Translations under genes and position numbers: made by a program
Shown here: piece by piece, positions 7,027 through 14,344 of the stretch
How positions within the stretch are numbered: position 1 is the stretch's first letter
Layout of the letters: every line of letters begins with the position of its first letter
Origin: Bacillota bacterium
Lineage (GTDB): Bacteria; Bacillota; Clostridia; Acetivibrionales; DSM-2933
DNA length: 19,985 nucleotides
Reading direction: 5' to 3'
NCBI GenBank assembly: GCA_023430975.1
Contig: JAEYYB010000067.1
Coordinates: 1-19,985 of the forward strand
Notes under the pieces: model-generated
What the model was told of the DNA's origin: nothing
The model's input: only the letters and a program-made list of their open reading frames with translations
Database searches by the model: none

Positions 7027-8838
7027 TTATTTCTTTTTGTTAAAGTCTTTTATATCAACATTTTTATCAATTACATCCCGTTCCTTTAAAGTCTTTACGA
7101 GATTGTCAAGGCTGATACCAAAACGAGAGGCGATATCCCTGGCATAGCTGTTCCCAAGAGGAGGGCCCGGAATTATTTTATAAGTCCTTATGGCTATTTC
7201 ATTGTTGTTTTTTATTGTATCCTCAACATTGTATACGCCTGAAACAAGACTTATAACCCTACTGTCACCTAGTTTGTTCTTGTTGAAAAAGTCCAGATCA
7301 AGAGCCAGGTCATGTAAATGTGTAGCAAACACTGCCCTTACACCTAAAAGCTTTAATGCACAGACTATATCCTTTGCTATATACAAGCTTTCACCTGCAC
7401 TGGTGCTGGATAAGGATTCGTTAAGCAAAACAAGACTGTAACGTGTAGCTTTTTTAAATATTTCTTCCAATCGTCTGGATTCTTCGCCAAGCCTTCCTAA
7501 GTTTGAATCTGGTTTTTCTTCTGAAGGGAAATGGGTATATATCATATCGACAGGGCTTATCTTAGCCTTGGAAGCAGGAACATAGAGACCAATTTGAGCC
7601 ATGATCTGAGTAAGTCCAATCGCCTGGGTGTAGGTGGTTTTTCCGCCTCTGTTGGGACCTGTCAGTATAAATATACGGCCTGTATTATCAAAATTTACTT
7701 CATTGGAGACAATCATGCTGGTCAAAAATACTGATGGCTGTTTGTAATGCATGCTTAATGCAAGATTAATATTGTATATTCCTTCTACATTAAATATACG
7801 CTGTTCCTTTGATACAATTTCCGGCCTGCACATATGAAGTCCCAAAGCCTGGATCCTTCCTATAAACTTGGCTGAACCTATAAAGAATCTTAGTTCAGGT
7901 TCCAATTTGGCTAGAAAGCCTGAATTTATTTTTGTAAAATAAGCTATTTCCGAGGAAATGGGCTTTATTGTATTCTCAAGTATAGGCTTAAGATCATTGA
8001 AAAGAGTATGGGTAAGTGCTATGCTGCTTATGGGATCCTTGCCCTTTAAATAGGAATTCTTATGGGAAAACAATTTTAAGGCAGAGCCACTGGCATTGTT
8101 CATGCTCCAGTTGATGTTTGTGTCATCAAGGCTGTGAAGCTCTGCAATGCCTGTAAAATCCTGCTTATTCTTTTTTTTGTTAAATATTTTTTCTAAGAAA
8201 GGCTCACCTTTAAACTTTTGCTTGTTAATTGAAAGCAAAGTAGCCTCAACCGGCCTTAATTGTGCATCCAGGTTGATACCAACAGTAACGCTGGAAAGTC
8301 CTTCAAAGTTTGCACGCAGCTTTGGAAGACGTTCTGCCAGTGATCTGAATATAGTTGCATCTATGATATCGTTCAGTTTTTCCTGCAGCTTAATTAGGCC
8401 TTTTGATTTTATTATCTTTTTGGTGCTTGATAAAACTGAATGAAGCTGTTGAACACATTTAACATAAAGGTCTAATTCTCCTAACCGTTTAACAGTCCTT
8501 AGCAGCTGTGAATCATCAATTCCCTTGCTAGGCGACACGTCAGAAACCTCCGTAAGCATAGGCAGAAGGTTTTCAAGACCACTAACAAGCTCGGGATTAT
8601 TAATAAAATCTTCTATTATTTCAAGACGGTAGTTGATAACTTCAGCATCATCAGTGAACATGGACATAAGAACCGGAGCATTGAATTTAGATCTATTGTT
8701 AAAATTAATAGCTTTTGCCAGCTCTTCTAAAGCCAAGTCTTCAACCATACCATGGCTATAAGTAGGTTGATAATCTTCAGTCTTACTTTCGTCTGGCCAA
8801 ATAAGACTTATTTGTTCCTGTGTAGATTGTATATCCAT
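7027..8838 (-). CDS. MutS-like ATPase without mismatch-binding or Smr domains
   Basis: A 603-residue MutS-family ATPase. AAGGGAG lies 8 nt before the ATG. The C-terminal part is a MutS domain V: Walker A GPNRGGKT at 394-401, then the FPSEE loop, a Walker B of the form VLLNESLSSTSAGES, and the FATHLHDLA switch. The N-terminal 300 residues are helical and resemble the MutS core/clamp region. The mismatch-recognition domain I of MutS1 (Phe-x-Glu) and the C-terminal Smr nuclease of MutS2 are both absent, so it is neither; it belongs to the poorly characterised MutS-related proteins of Firmicutes. It may act in DNA or RNA transactions, but no substrate can be named. Monocistronic, divergent from the homocysteine cassette. 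Confidence 0.88.
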   Translation of the reverse strand: MDIQSTQEQISLIWPDESKTEDYQPTYSHGMVEDLALEELAKAINFNNRSKFNAPVLMSMFTDDAEVINYRLEIIEDFINNPELVSGLENLLPMLTEVSDVSPSKGIDDSQLLRTVKRLGELDLYVKCVQQLHSVLSSTKKIIKSKGLIKLQEKLNDIIDATIFRSLAERLPKLRANFEGLSSVTVGINLDAQLRPVEATLLSINKQKFKGEPFLEKIFNKKKNKQDFTGIAELHSLDDTNINWSMNNASGSALKLFSHKNSYLKGKDPISSIALTHTLFNDLKPILENTIKPISSEIAYFTKINSGFLAKLEPELRFFIGSAKFIGRIQALGLHMCRPEIVSKEQRIFNVEGIYNINLALSMHYKQPSVFLTSMIVSNEVNFDNTGRIFILTGPNRGGKTTYTQAIGLTQIMAQIGLYVPASKAKISPVDMIYTHFPSEEKPDSNLGRLGEESRRLEEIFKKATRYSLVLLNESLSSTSAGESLYIAKDIVCALKLLGVRAVFATHLHDLALDLDFFNKNKLGDSRVISLVSGVYNVEDTIKNNNEIAIRTYKIIPGPPLGNSYARDIASRFGISLDNLVKTLKERDVIDKNVDIKDFNKKK

Positions 8839-8890
8839 TCAAATAACTCCCTTATTATAAAAATAATACTATAAATAGAATATTAATATT

Positions 8891-8899
8891 TTTATAGCA
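8891..8899 (-). promoter_or_regulatory. possible extended -10 for the MutS-like gene
   Basis: Minus strand TGC-TATAAA, about 50 nt upstream of the start codon. It has the same TGC-TATAA core as the riboswitch promoter but no clear -35. The rest of 8900-9030 shows nothing I can name. Confidence 0.35.
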
Positions 8900-9036
8900 A
8901 ATTTTAACTGAAATTTACTTGTTCCAAACATTATTATATTTCGTTGTTCGAATCATCTGTATATAAATTGAATTTGCTGAAGCGACTGTTAGTGAAAAAA
9001 TACCCTTAACATACCAATTTTACTCCAAAAAGTGCT

Positions 9037-9066
9037 TTGAGTCAATATTCCGGCATGAACTATAAT
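9037..9066 (+). promoter_or_regulatory. possible upstream promoter of the homocysteine cassette
   Basis: TTGAGT, 18-nt spacer, TATAAT. It would give a longer leader than the stronger promoter 80 bp downstream. Confidence 0.4.
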
Positions 9067-9117
9067 GAACTATATAAATTTTTAATGAGGAATACTTTTA
9101 TAGACGCTAAAAAAAAA

Positions 9118-9146
9118 TTGAAATATTAATATAAGATGCCTATAAT
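9118..9146 (+). promoter_or_regulatory. sigma-A promoter of the homocysteine cassette
   Basis: TTGAAA, 17-nt spacer, TATAAT. Predicted start near 9153, giving a leader of about 90 nt that carries two hairpins. Confidence 0.75.
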
Positions 9147-9162
9147 ATATATAAAGATAAAG

Positions 9163-9210
9163 AACCACTATGTTTTATCGGTGGGCATGGTTTATTTTCA
9201 GGCCATGCCT
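9163..9210 (+). promoter_or_regulatory. structured 5' leader of unknown class
   Basis: Two adjoining hairpins: CCAC (9165-9168) with GTGG (9181-9184), and GGCATGG (9184-9190) with CCATGCC (9203-9209) around a 12-nt loop. They start about 10 nt after the predicted transcription start. No U-run follows, so termination is not the mechanism. It does not match S-box, SAM-II, SAM-III or T-box hallmarks. It may be a small metabolite- or protein-binding leader, or simply structure. Confidence 0.45.
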
Positions 9211-9244
9211 TAATTCAATAAAATAGAAAAAAGAGGAATGTAAT

Positions 9245-10420
9245 ATGGGGTATAAGAGTTTTGATGAGATTAATGAAAAGATTAAATCAGGAAAGGCAGT
9301 GGTAGTGACAGCAGATGAAATTATTGACATTGTAGAGGAAAAGGGACTTCAAAAAGCAGCAAAGGAAATTGATGTTGTTACAACAGCCACATTCGGACCT
9401 ATGTGCTCGAGTGGCATGTTTATAAACTTCGGTCACTCAGATCCGCCTATAAGAATGGGAAAGGTATGGTTAAACGATGTACCGGCATATGCAGGAATAG
9501 CAGCAGTAGATGCATACATAGGAGCAACGGAACTATCGGAAACAAAAGGGATGGAATACGGCGGAGCACATGTTATAGAGGATTTGATATCAGGAAAGGA
9601 TATTAAGCTCTATGCTGAAAGCTATGGAACTGACTGTTATCCATTGAAGGAAATAACAACTTATATAAATAAGGACAACATTAATCAAGCATTTATGTTT
9701 AATCCGAGAAATGCCTATCAAAACTATAATGCGGCTACAAATACTTCGGAAAAAATATTATACACATATATGGGGACTCTCCTTCCTCAGATGGGAAATG
9801 TTACATACAGTACTGCAGGTCAATTAAGCCCGCTTTTAAATGACCCGTACTACAGGACAATAGGCATAGGAACTAGGGTTTTCTTAGGAGGAGCACAGGG
9901 GTATGTGGCTTGGGAAGGAACTCAGCATAATCCTGAGCAAAGTAGAGGAGAAAACGGTGTGCCTTTGGCATCTTCAGGAACATTGACATTAATTGGTGAT
10001 ATCAAAAAAATGGACAGGAGATTTATAAGGGCTGCTGTTTTTGAAAAGTACGGTATAAGCATGTTTGTAGGAATAGGAATTCCAATTCCTGTTCTGGATG
10101 AAGAAATTTTAAAATATACTACGATAAGAGATAGTCAAATATTTACAAATATATATGACTACAGTGTTCAAAAAAGATCCAGACCTGTAATCAAAAGTGT
10201 TAGTTATGCTGAGCTTAGGAGCGGCAGTATAGAGATTAATGGCAGGATTACTCCGACAGCACCAATGTCCAGCCTTAAAAAGGCACGGGAAATTGCTGAG
10301 CTTTTGAAGCAGCAAATAAAAACAGGTGAGTTTTTACTTACCCAGCCTGTTTCCAATATTCCAAGAGAAAACAGGATGAGCACATTGGACATTAGGGGGG
10401 AATCAAATGAAAAAGATTAA
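9245..10420 (+). CDS. COG1900 / DUF39 homocysteine biosynthesis protein
   Basis: A 391-residue homologue of Methanosarcina MA1821. That family is genetically linked to making homocysteine from aspartate semialdehyde and sulfide without O-acyl-homoserine. Two cysteines I associate with the persulfide chemistry are present: C54 in FGPMCSSGMF and C131 in SYGTDCYPL. Other family blocks include GHSDPPIRMG, YGGAHVIEDL and GGAQGYVAWEGTQHNPEQ. The start is the ATG behind a purine-rich AGAGGAATG stretch. Its 3' end overlaps the next gene by 14 nt, indicating translational coupling with the NIL-ferredoxin. Predicted cytoplasmic. The family call is strong; the biochemical role rests on work in archaea and other anaerobes. 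Confidence 0.92.
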   Translation: MGYKSFDEINEKIKSGKAVVVTADEIIDIVEEKGLQKAAKEIDVVTTATFGPMCSSGMFINFGHSDPPIRMGKVWLNDVPAYAGIAAVDAYIGATELSETKGMEYGGAHVIEDLISGKDIKLYAESYGTDCYPLKEITTYINKDNINQAFMFNPRNAYQNYNAATNTSEKILYTYMGTLLPQMGNVTYSTAGQLSPLLNDPYYRTIGIGTRVFLGGAQGYVAWEGTQHNPEQSRGENGVPLASSGTLTLIGDIKKMDRRFIRAAVFEKYGISMFVGIGIPIPVLDEEILKYTTIRDSQIFTNIYDYSVQKRSRPVIKSVSYAELRSGSIEINGRITPTAPMSSLKKAREIAELLKQQIKTGEFLLTQPVSNIPRENRMSTLDIRGESNEKD

Positions 10421-10814
10421 GGTATCACTGATTTATCCTGCAGGGGATGTAGGTAAGCCAATAACATATCACCTTGTTAAGGATTTCAATCTGGTTATAA
10501 ATATACTTCACGCAGATATAAACTTAAATAAAATGGGAAAGCTTGTACTTGATATTGAAGGTGAAGAGGAAGATATAGAAAATGGGCTGAAATTTGTAGA
10601 GGAACAGGGTATTAAATATAAATTGTTCACAAAAACTATAATATGGCAGGAAGATGACTGTATACATTGCGGTGCTTGTACTGCGGTATGTCCATCAAAT
10701 GCACTATCAATGGACAAGTCTGACTGGAGCCTTGCATTTGATAAGGAAAAGTGCTTGGTGTGCGAGCTTTGCGTAAAATCATGCCCTTTAAATGTTATGT
10801 GTGTTTCAATTTAA
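10407..10814 (+). CDS. NIL-domain 2[4Fe-4S] ferredoxin (MA1822-like)
   Basis: A 135-residue partner of the COG1900 protein. Residues 1-75 form a NIL domain, an ACT-like fold also found on methionine ABC transporter ATPases. Residues 80-135 carry two ferredoxin motifs: C85-C88-C91-C95 (followed by Pro) and C116-C119-C122-C126 (followed by Pro), enough for two [4Fe-4S] clusters. AGGGGGG precedes the ATG, which lies inside the upstream gene. In Methanosarcina the matching NIL-ferredoxin is needed with COG1900 for homocysteine synthesis, presumably to supply electrons for persulfide reduction; that electron role is inference. Confidence 0.93.
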   Translation: MKKIKVSLIYPAGDVGKPITYHLVKDFNLVINILHADINLNKMGKLVLDIEGEEEDIENGLKFVEEQGIKYKLFTKTIIWQEDDCIHCGACTAVCPSNALSMDKSDWSLAFDKEKCLVCELCVKSCPLNVMCVSI

Positions 10815-10817
10815 ATC

Positions 10818-10841
10818 AGGCATGATTGAAATATTACTTAC
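10818..10841 (+). repeat. 24-bp repeat, inverted partner at 19759-19782
   Basis: An exact reverse complement of 19759-19782, beginning AGGCATGATT and ending ATTACTTAC. Flanking bases do not match. It lies 3 bp after the stop of the ferredoxin gene. The remainder of the spacer to 10942 shows no terminator, so COG2122 is likely cotranscribed. Confidence 0.8.
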
Positions 10842-10942
10842 CGTTTTGAGCGTGTGTTCACGAGTTAAGTTAACTTAGAAAGCGAAATTATACGGGAAGT
10901 TGTATTTGGGGCATGCCTCACTATAAATATAGGTGCTTAATT

Positions 10943-11665
10943 ATGTATGAAAAGCGGACTTACAGGGATAATTTTTCCGGGAGCAACTTGGTATTTTTTG
11001 ATGCAGTGGTGATGGAAACAGATCTTAAGATTGGAGCAGATAAGGATCTTGGTGATTTGGCTTATAAGTGGATCAAAGAGTATAGAAAACAGCTTGAAGA
11101 TTATATTAAAAGGGATCCCGTGTTTTTAAAGAGTTTGGAGCCAACAAACCCTATTGGGTCACATCCATATATTGTTGATAGGATGTGTGATGCTGCCCGT
11201 AAGGCAGGCGTAGGGCCTATGGCAGCTGTAGCAGGTGCTTTTAGTGAGTTGGTGGGCCTAAAGCTTCTTGACGAATCAAAAGAGGTTATTGTTGAAAATG
11301 GAGGAGATTTGTTTATTAAGTCCAATTCAACAAGAAAGATAGGTATATATGCCGGCAACTCGCCTTTAAGCGGAAAAATTGCATTGGAGATAAAGCCGGA
11401 AAATACTCCTATAGGGGTATGTACTTCATCAGGAACTGTAGGACATTCTTTAAGTTTTGGACGAGCTGATGCTGCGGTTATTGTGTCAAAAGATACGTTT
11501 CTTGCCGATGCAGCAGCCACTGCAACAGGTAACCTGGTAAAGGATGCAGGAGATATTGAAAAGGGTATTTCATTTGCGTCTTCCATTGAAGGTATAGAAG
11601 GTGTTTTAATTATTGTTGGTGAAAAGATGGGAGTATGGGGGGATATAAAGCTTTCTAAGTGGTAA
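10943..11665 (+). CDS. COG2122 / UPF0280 protein, ApbE-like (MA1715-like)
   Basis: A 240-residue third member of the set tied to sulfide-dependent homocysteine formation in anaerobes. Family blocks seen: MYEKRTYRD at the start, PIGSHPYIVDRMCDAARKAGVGPMAAVAGAF, ENGGDLFIKS, and GVCTSSGTVGHSLSFGRADA. The glycine-rich VENGGD and TSSGTVGHS segments are reminiscent of ApbE flavin-transfer proteins, with which the family shares a fold. I place the start at the ATG at 10943 because MYEKR is the usual family N-terminus and AGGTG lies 8-9 nt upstream. An in-frame ATG at 10913 would add ten residues. The biochemical activity is not established; its neighbours support sulfur assimilation. Confidence 0.88.
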   Translation: MYEKRTYRDNFSGSNLVFFDAVVMETDLKIGADKDLGDLAYKWIKEYRKQLEDYIKRDPVFLKSLEPTNPIGSHPYIVDRMCDAARKAGVGPMAAVAGAFSELVGLKLLDESKEVIVENGGDLFIKSNSTRKIGIYAGNSPLSGKIALEIKPENTPIGVCTSSGTVGHSLSFGRADAAVIVSKDTFLADAAATATGNLVKDAGDIEKGISFASSIEGIEGVLIIVGEKMGVWGDIKLSKW

Positions 11666-11717
11666 AATAACTTTATTGGAGTTATACAATTTAATCAATT
11701 TAAAATTGTTATTATAT

Positions 11718-11811
11718 TAAAAGTGTCAAAGATCTTACATTTGGCAGATCAAATAACGAACGGTTTTAACGGGATTTGCGATAGACAAATGTAAAAGATT
11801 AATCACCTTTA
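11718..11811. mobile_element. second copy of the palindromic MITE-like element
   Basis: Ends TAAAAGTG (11718-11725) and CACCTTTA (11804-11811), with inner arms CTTACATTTGG and AGACAAATGTAA like the copy at 6523-6582. It has a longer middle (94 bp overall against 60 bp). The 8-bp flanks no longer match, which suggests an older insertion. Non-coding. It separates the homocysteine cassette from the DUF624 gene. Confidence 0.65.
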
Positions 11812-11836
11812 ATATAAAGTAAAATTAATTTATAAT
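11808..11836 (+). promoter_or_regulatory. weak promoter candidate overlapping the element's right end
   Basis: TTTAAT, 17-nt spacer, TATAAT, upstream of the DUF624 gene. The -35-like hexamer falls at the right end of the palindromic element, so the insertion may have contributed a promoter part. The -35 match is poor. Confidence 0.3.
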
Positions 11837-11863
11837 TAAATAAAAAATAATAAGGAGTAGAAT

Positions 11864-12670
11864 ATGGGTTTTTTTGACAGATTTAGTCCGGACAGGGTAG
11901 GGCCTGGAGTAGAGAAGGATGCACCAGAAAAAAATGTGTTTTTGGTCTTTTTTGGAGTATATACTAGAAAGTTTTATAAATTGCTGCAGTTGAATTTGAT
12001 TCATTTTCTTTGCAGCTTTCCTGCTATACTAATAGCACTTTTAATATCCGCGAATTTTCTTGGTTCGTTATTTGAATCTAAGAATTATCCGGTTCATATT
12101 TGGCTTTCATTTGCAGCCTTTATGGTTTCTTTTAATCTGATAGCTGCAGGACCTTTTCAAAGTGGATTTACATATGTTTTAAGAAACTTCTCAAGGGAAG
12201 AGCATGCGTTTGTATGGCATGACTACCTGCAAATAGCAAAGAAGAACTTAAGACAATCACTTATAATAACAGTTATAAATCTTGCGGTATTTAGTGCAAT
12301 TTCAGGGAGTTTTGCCTGGTATTTAGGACAGAGTGAAAAGTCTTTATTGATGAACATAGCAGTAGCTATTCAGGGAGTATTTCTTATCATTTTCACAATG
12401 ATGCAAATTTATACTTATCAGATAATGATTACTTTTGAACTCAGAATTAGGGATATTTACAGAAACGCTTTTCTGTTTGCATTAGCAATGTTTCTTCCAA
12501 ACCTTCTTATAATATTGTTATGTGCTGCATTCTCAGTGTTTATAATGATACAAATGATTGTAGCTCTCATTTTGCTTCCGACCTTTACATTGAGTGTTAT
12601 GGGACTTATTGTTAATTTTTACGCTAACAGGGTCATTAAAAAACATATGATAGATAGTCAAAATAAATAA
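11864..12670 (+). CDS. DUF624 / YesL-like integral membrane protein
   Basis: A 268-residue protein with about six hydrophobic segments, roughly at 42-64, 78-100, 131-152, 160-187, 200-222 and 225-252. The N-terminal block FFGVYTRKFYKLLQLNLIHFLCSFPA is typical of DUF624 proteins such as Bacillus YesL. AAGGAG lies 7 nt before the ATG. YesL-family genes often sit near carbohydrate ABC transporter or glycoside-utilisation genes, but no such neighbours are here and no function is established. It is a single-gene unit bounded by the palindromic element on the left and a terminator on the right. Confidence 0.85.
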   Translation: MGFFDRFSPDRVGPGVEKDAPEKNVFLVFFGVYTRKFYKLLQLNLIHFLCSFPAILIALLISANFLGSLFESKNYPVHIWLSFAAFMVSFNLIAAGPFQSGFTYVLRNFSREEHAFVWHDYLQIAKKNLRQSLIITVINLAVFSAISGSFAWYLGQSEKSLLMNIAVAIQGVFLIIFTMMQIYTYQIMITFELRIRDIYRNAFLFALAMFLPNLLIILLCAAFSVFIMIQMIVALILLPTFTLSVMGLIVNFYANRVIKKHMIDSQNK

Positions 12671-12703
12671 TCATAAATTGCAAATTGCAAAATTTTTATA
12701 ATG

Positions 12704-12759
12704 AATATTGGGAAATATCCTAAACTGATAAATATGGGATTTCTCAATATTTATTTTTT
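12704..12759 (+). terminator. intrinsic terminator
   Basis: AATATTG (12704-12710) pairs with CAATATT (12745-12751), extended inward by GAAAT / ATTTC and TCC / GGG pairings, followed by TATTTTTTG. It closes the DUF624 gene. Confidence 0.8.
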
Positions 12760-12840
12760 GAATAATTGATAACATGAACTTGCAAAAATGAATATATTAT
12801 ATTAAAATAGTTTTATATAAATTATTTTGGAGGGAAATCT

Positions 12841-14028
12841 ATGAAATTATCAACAAAGGCGTTGTCAATTAGTCCATCTTCAACTTTAGCCATAGATGCA
12901 AAAGCGAAAAAAATGAAAGCGGACGGTATAGATGTTATCGGATTTGGGGCAGGGGAACCTGATTTCGATACTCCAAACCATATCAAGGAAGCCGCAATTA
13001 AGGCTATAAATGATGGCTTTACAAAATATACTCCTGCATCAGGTACTTTGGAGTTAAAACAGGCTGTTTGCAAAAAATTCGAAAAAGATAACGGTCTTAT
13101 TTACACTCCTTCCAATATTGTAATAAGCAATGGTGCTAAGCACTCATTGGTTAATGCTTTCCAGGCTATTTGCAATGTTGGCGATGAGGTTATTATTCCG
13201 GCACCTTACTGGGTTAGCTACCCTGAAATGGTAAAACTGGCTGACGGTGTGCCTGTAGTACTTAATACAACTGAAGAAAGTGGATTTAAGTTCACAATCG
13301 ACCAGTTGGAAGCAGCTATTACACCAAAAACAAGAGCAATTGTTATTAACAGCCCAAGCAACCCTACCGGAATGGTGTATTCAAAGGAAGAGCTTCAAGC
13401 TATTGCAGATTTGGCTGTTAAAAAAGAAATCTATGTAATTTCAGATGAGATTTATGAAAAGCTTATATATGACGGTTATGAGCATGTAAGCATAGCTTCA
13501 TTTAACGATAAAATCAAGGATCTCACAATAGTTGTAAACGGTATGGCTAAATCATATTCAATGACTGGCTGGAGAATAGGATATACAGCATCAAATGCTA
13601 AAATAGCTGAAATAATGGGTAATGTTCAGAGCCATGCAACTTCAAACCCTAATTCAATAGCACAGAAGGCTGCTGAATCAGCTCTTAACGGCCCGCAGGA
13701 TGAAGTCTACATGATGGCTGGAGAATTTCTTAAAAGAAGAGACTATATGGTTGAAAGAATCAACTCAATACCGGGTTTATCATGCATTAAGCCAAATGGT
13801 GCATTTTATGTTATGATGAACATTTCAAAGATCATAGGTAAAGAGCTATATGGCAAAAAAATTGACGGATCAGACGATTTTGCAAATATTCTTTTGGAAA
13901 AAGCAAACGTTGCATTAGTTCCCGGATCAGGCTTCGGAACTGACATTCATGTAAGATTATCCTATGCAACATCAATAAAAAATATTACAGAAGGATTAAA
14001 TAGAATTGAAAAATTCTTAAACACATAA
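12841..14028 (+). CDS. class I (subgroup Ib) aspartate aminotransferase
   Basis: A 395-residue PLP enzyme interconverting aspartate and oxaloacetate with glutamate/2-oxoglutarate; some Ib members also use prephenate. GGAGGG lies 6-7 nt before the ATG. Motifs in order: GAGEPDFDTP near 37-46, YTPASGTLELK, SNGAKHSLVNAF, PAPYWVSYPE, SPSNPTG (cofactor Asn), SDEIYEKLIYDG, the Schiff-base K237 in NGMAKSYSMTGWRIGY, and the substrate-carboxylate Arg in VRLSYATS. Length and motifs match full, active family members. It stands alone between two terminators. Aspartate is the entry to aspartate semialdehyde, the proposed acceptor in the homocysteine route encoded 2 kb upstream; that link is suggestive only. 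Confidence 0.93.
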   Translation: MKLSTKALSISPSSTLAIDAKAKKMKADGIDVIGFGAGEPDFDTPNHIKEAAIKAINDGFTKYTPASGTLELKQAVCKKFEKDNGLIYTPSNIVISNGAKHSLVNAFQAICNVGDEVIIPAPYWVSYPEMVKLADGVPVVLNTTEESGFKFTIDQLEAAITPKTRAIVINSPSNPTGMVYSKEELQAIADLAVKKEIYVISDEIYEKLIYDGYEHVSIASFNDKIKDLTIVVNGMAKSYSMTGWRIGYTASNAKIAEIMGNVQSHATSNPNSIAQKAAESALNGPQDEVYMMAGEFLKRRDYMVERINSIPGLSCIKPNGAFYVMMNISKIIGKELYGKKIDGSDDFANILLEKANVALVPGSGFGTDIHVRLSYATSIKNITEGLNRIEKFLNT

Positions 14029-14127
14029 TATAATGTAACCTGTGCATTATTAAAGTTTTAATTAATCTTACATTAATTGGAAATTTAATGTATGTACATA
14101 ATCAATCTCATATTCATAAATATCTGG

Positions 14128-14157
14128 GCGGGATAATAATCCCGCAATTTTTTTTAT
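14128..14157 (+). terminator. intrinsic terminator
   Basis: GCGGGAT (14128-14134) pairs with ATCCCGC (14139-14145) around a 4-nt loop, followed by AATTTTTTTT. It closes the aminotransferase gene. Upstream, 14070-14091 holds a weaker 7-bp AT-rich hairpin that could be a decayed relative of the palindromic elements. Confidence 0.9.
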
Positions 14158-14206
14158 TGTTTTCAAGGCTGACAAAGCCATTTCATAATTTTGTTTAATA
14201 AAAACA

Positions 14207-14236
14207 TTGAATTTTATATAGTAATAATTATATAAT
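14207..14236 (+). promoter_or_regulatory. promoter of purB
   Basis: TTGAAT, 18-nt spacer, TATAAT. Predicted start near 14243, giving a leader of about 100 nt that includes the 17-bp tandem repeat. Confidence 0.65.
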
Positions 14237-14264
14237 GTTTTATGTGTGTTAAAATATTGTCAAA

Positions 14265-14298
14265 TAATTATATTAAAAGTGTAATTATATTAAAAGTG
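14265..14298. repeat. 17-bp perfect tandem repeat (2 units)
   Basis: Two head-to-tail copies of TAATTATATTAAAAGTG. Each ends in TAAAAGTG, identical to the terminal repeat of the palindromic elements, so this may be an excision scar or a damaged element end. It lies in the purB leader about 35 bp upstream of the ribosome binding site. Confidence 0.7.
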
Positions 14299-14344
14299 AG
14301 AAATCATTTTAAATTAGTTTTATTAACGGTAGGAGGAAAATAAA

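Noticed and set aside
6790..8838. c-di-GMP riboswitch as the regulator of the MutS-like gene
   Set aside because: Same strand, but it lies after that gene's stop codon and has its own promoter, so it cannot act as that gene's leader.
9153..9244. S-box, SAM-II or T-box leader before the homocysteine cassette
   Set aside because: None of the conserved cores of these classes could be found, and there is no terminator.
11101..11586. 161-residue minus-strand open frame
   Set aside because: Lies wholly inside COG2122 in antisense, with no ribosome site and low-complexity composition; the plus-strand protein has clear family motifs.
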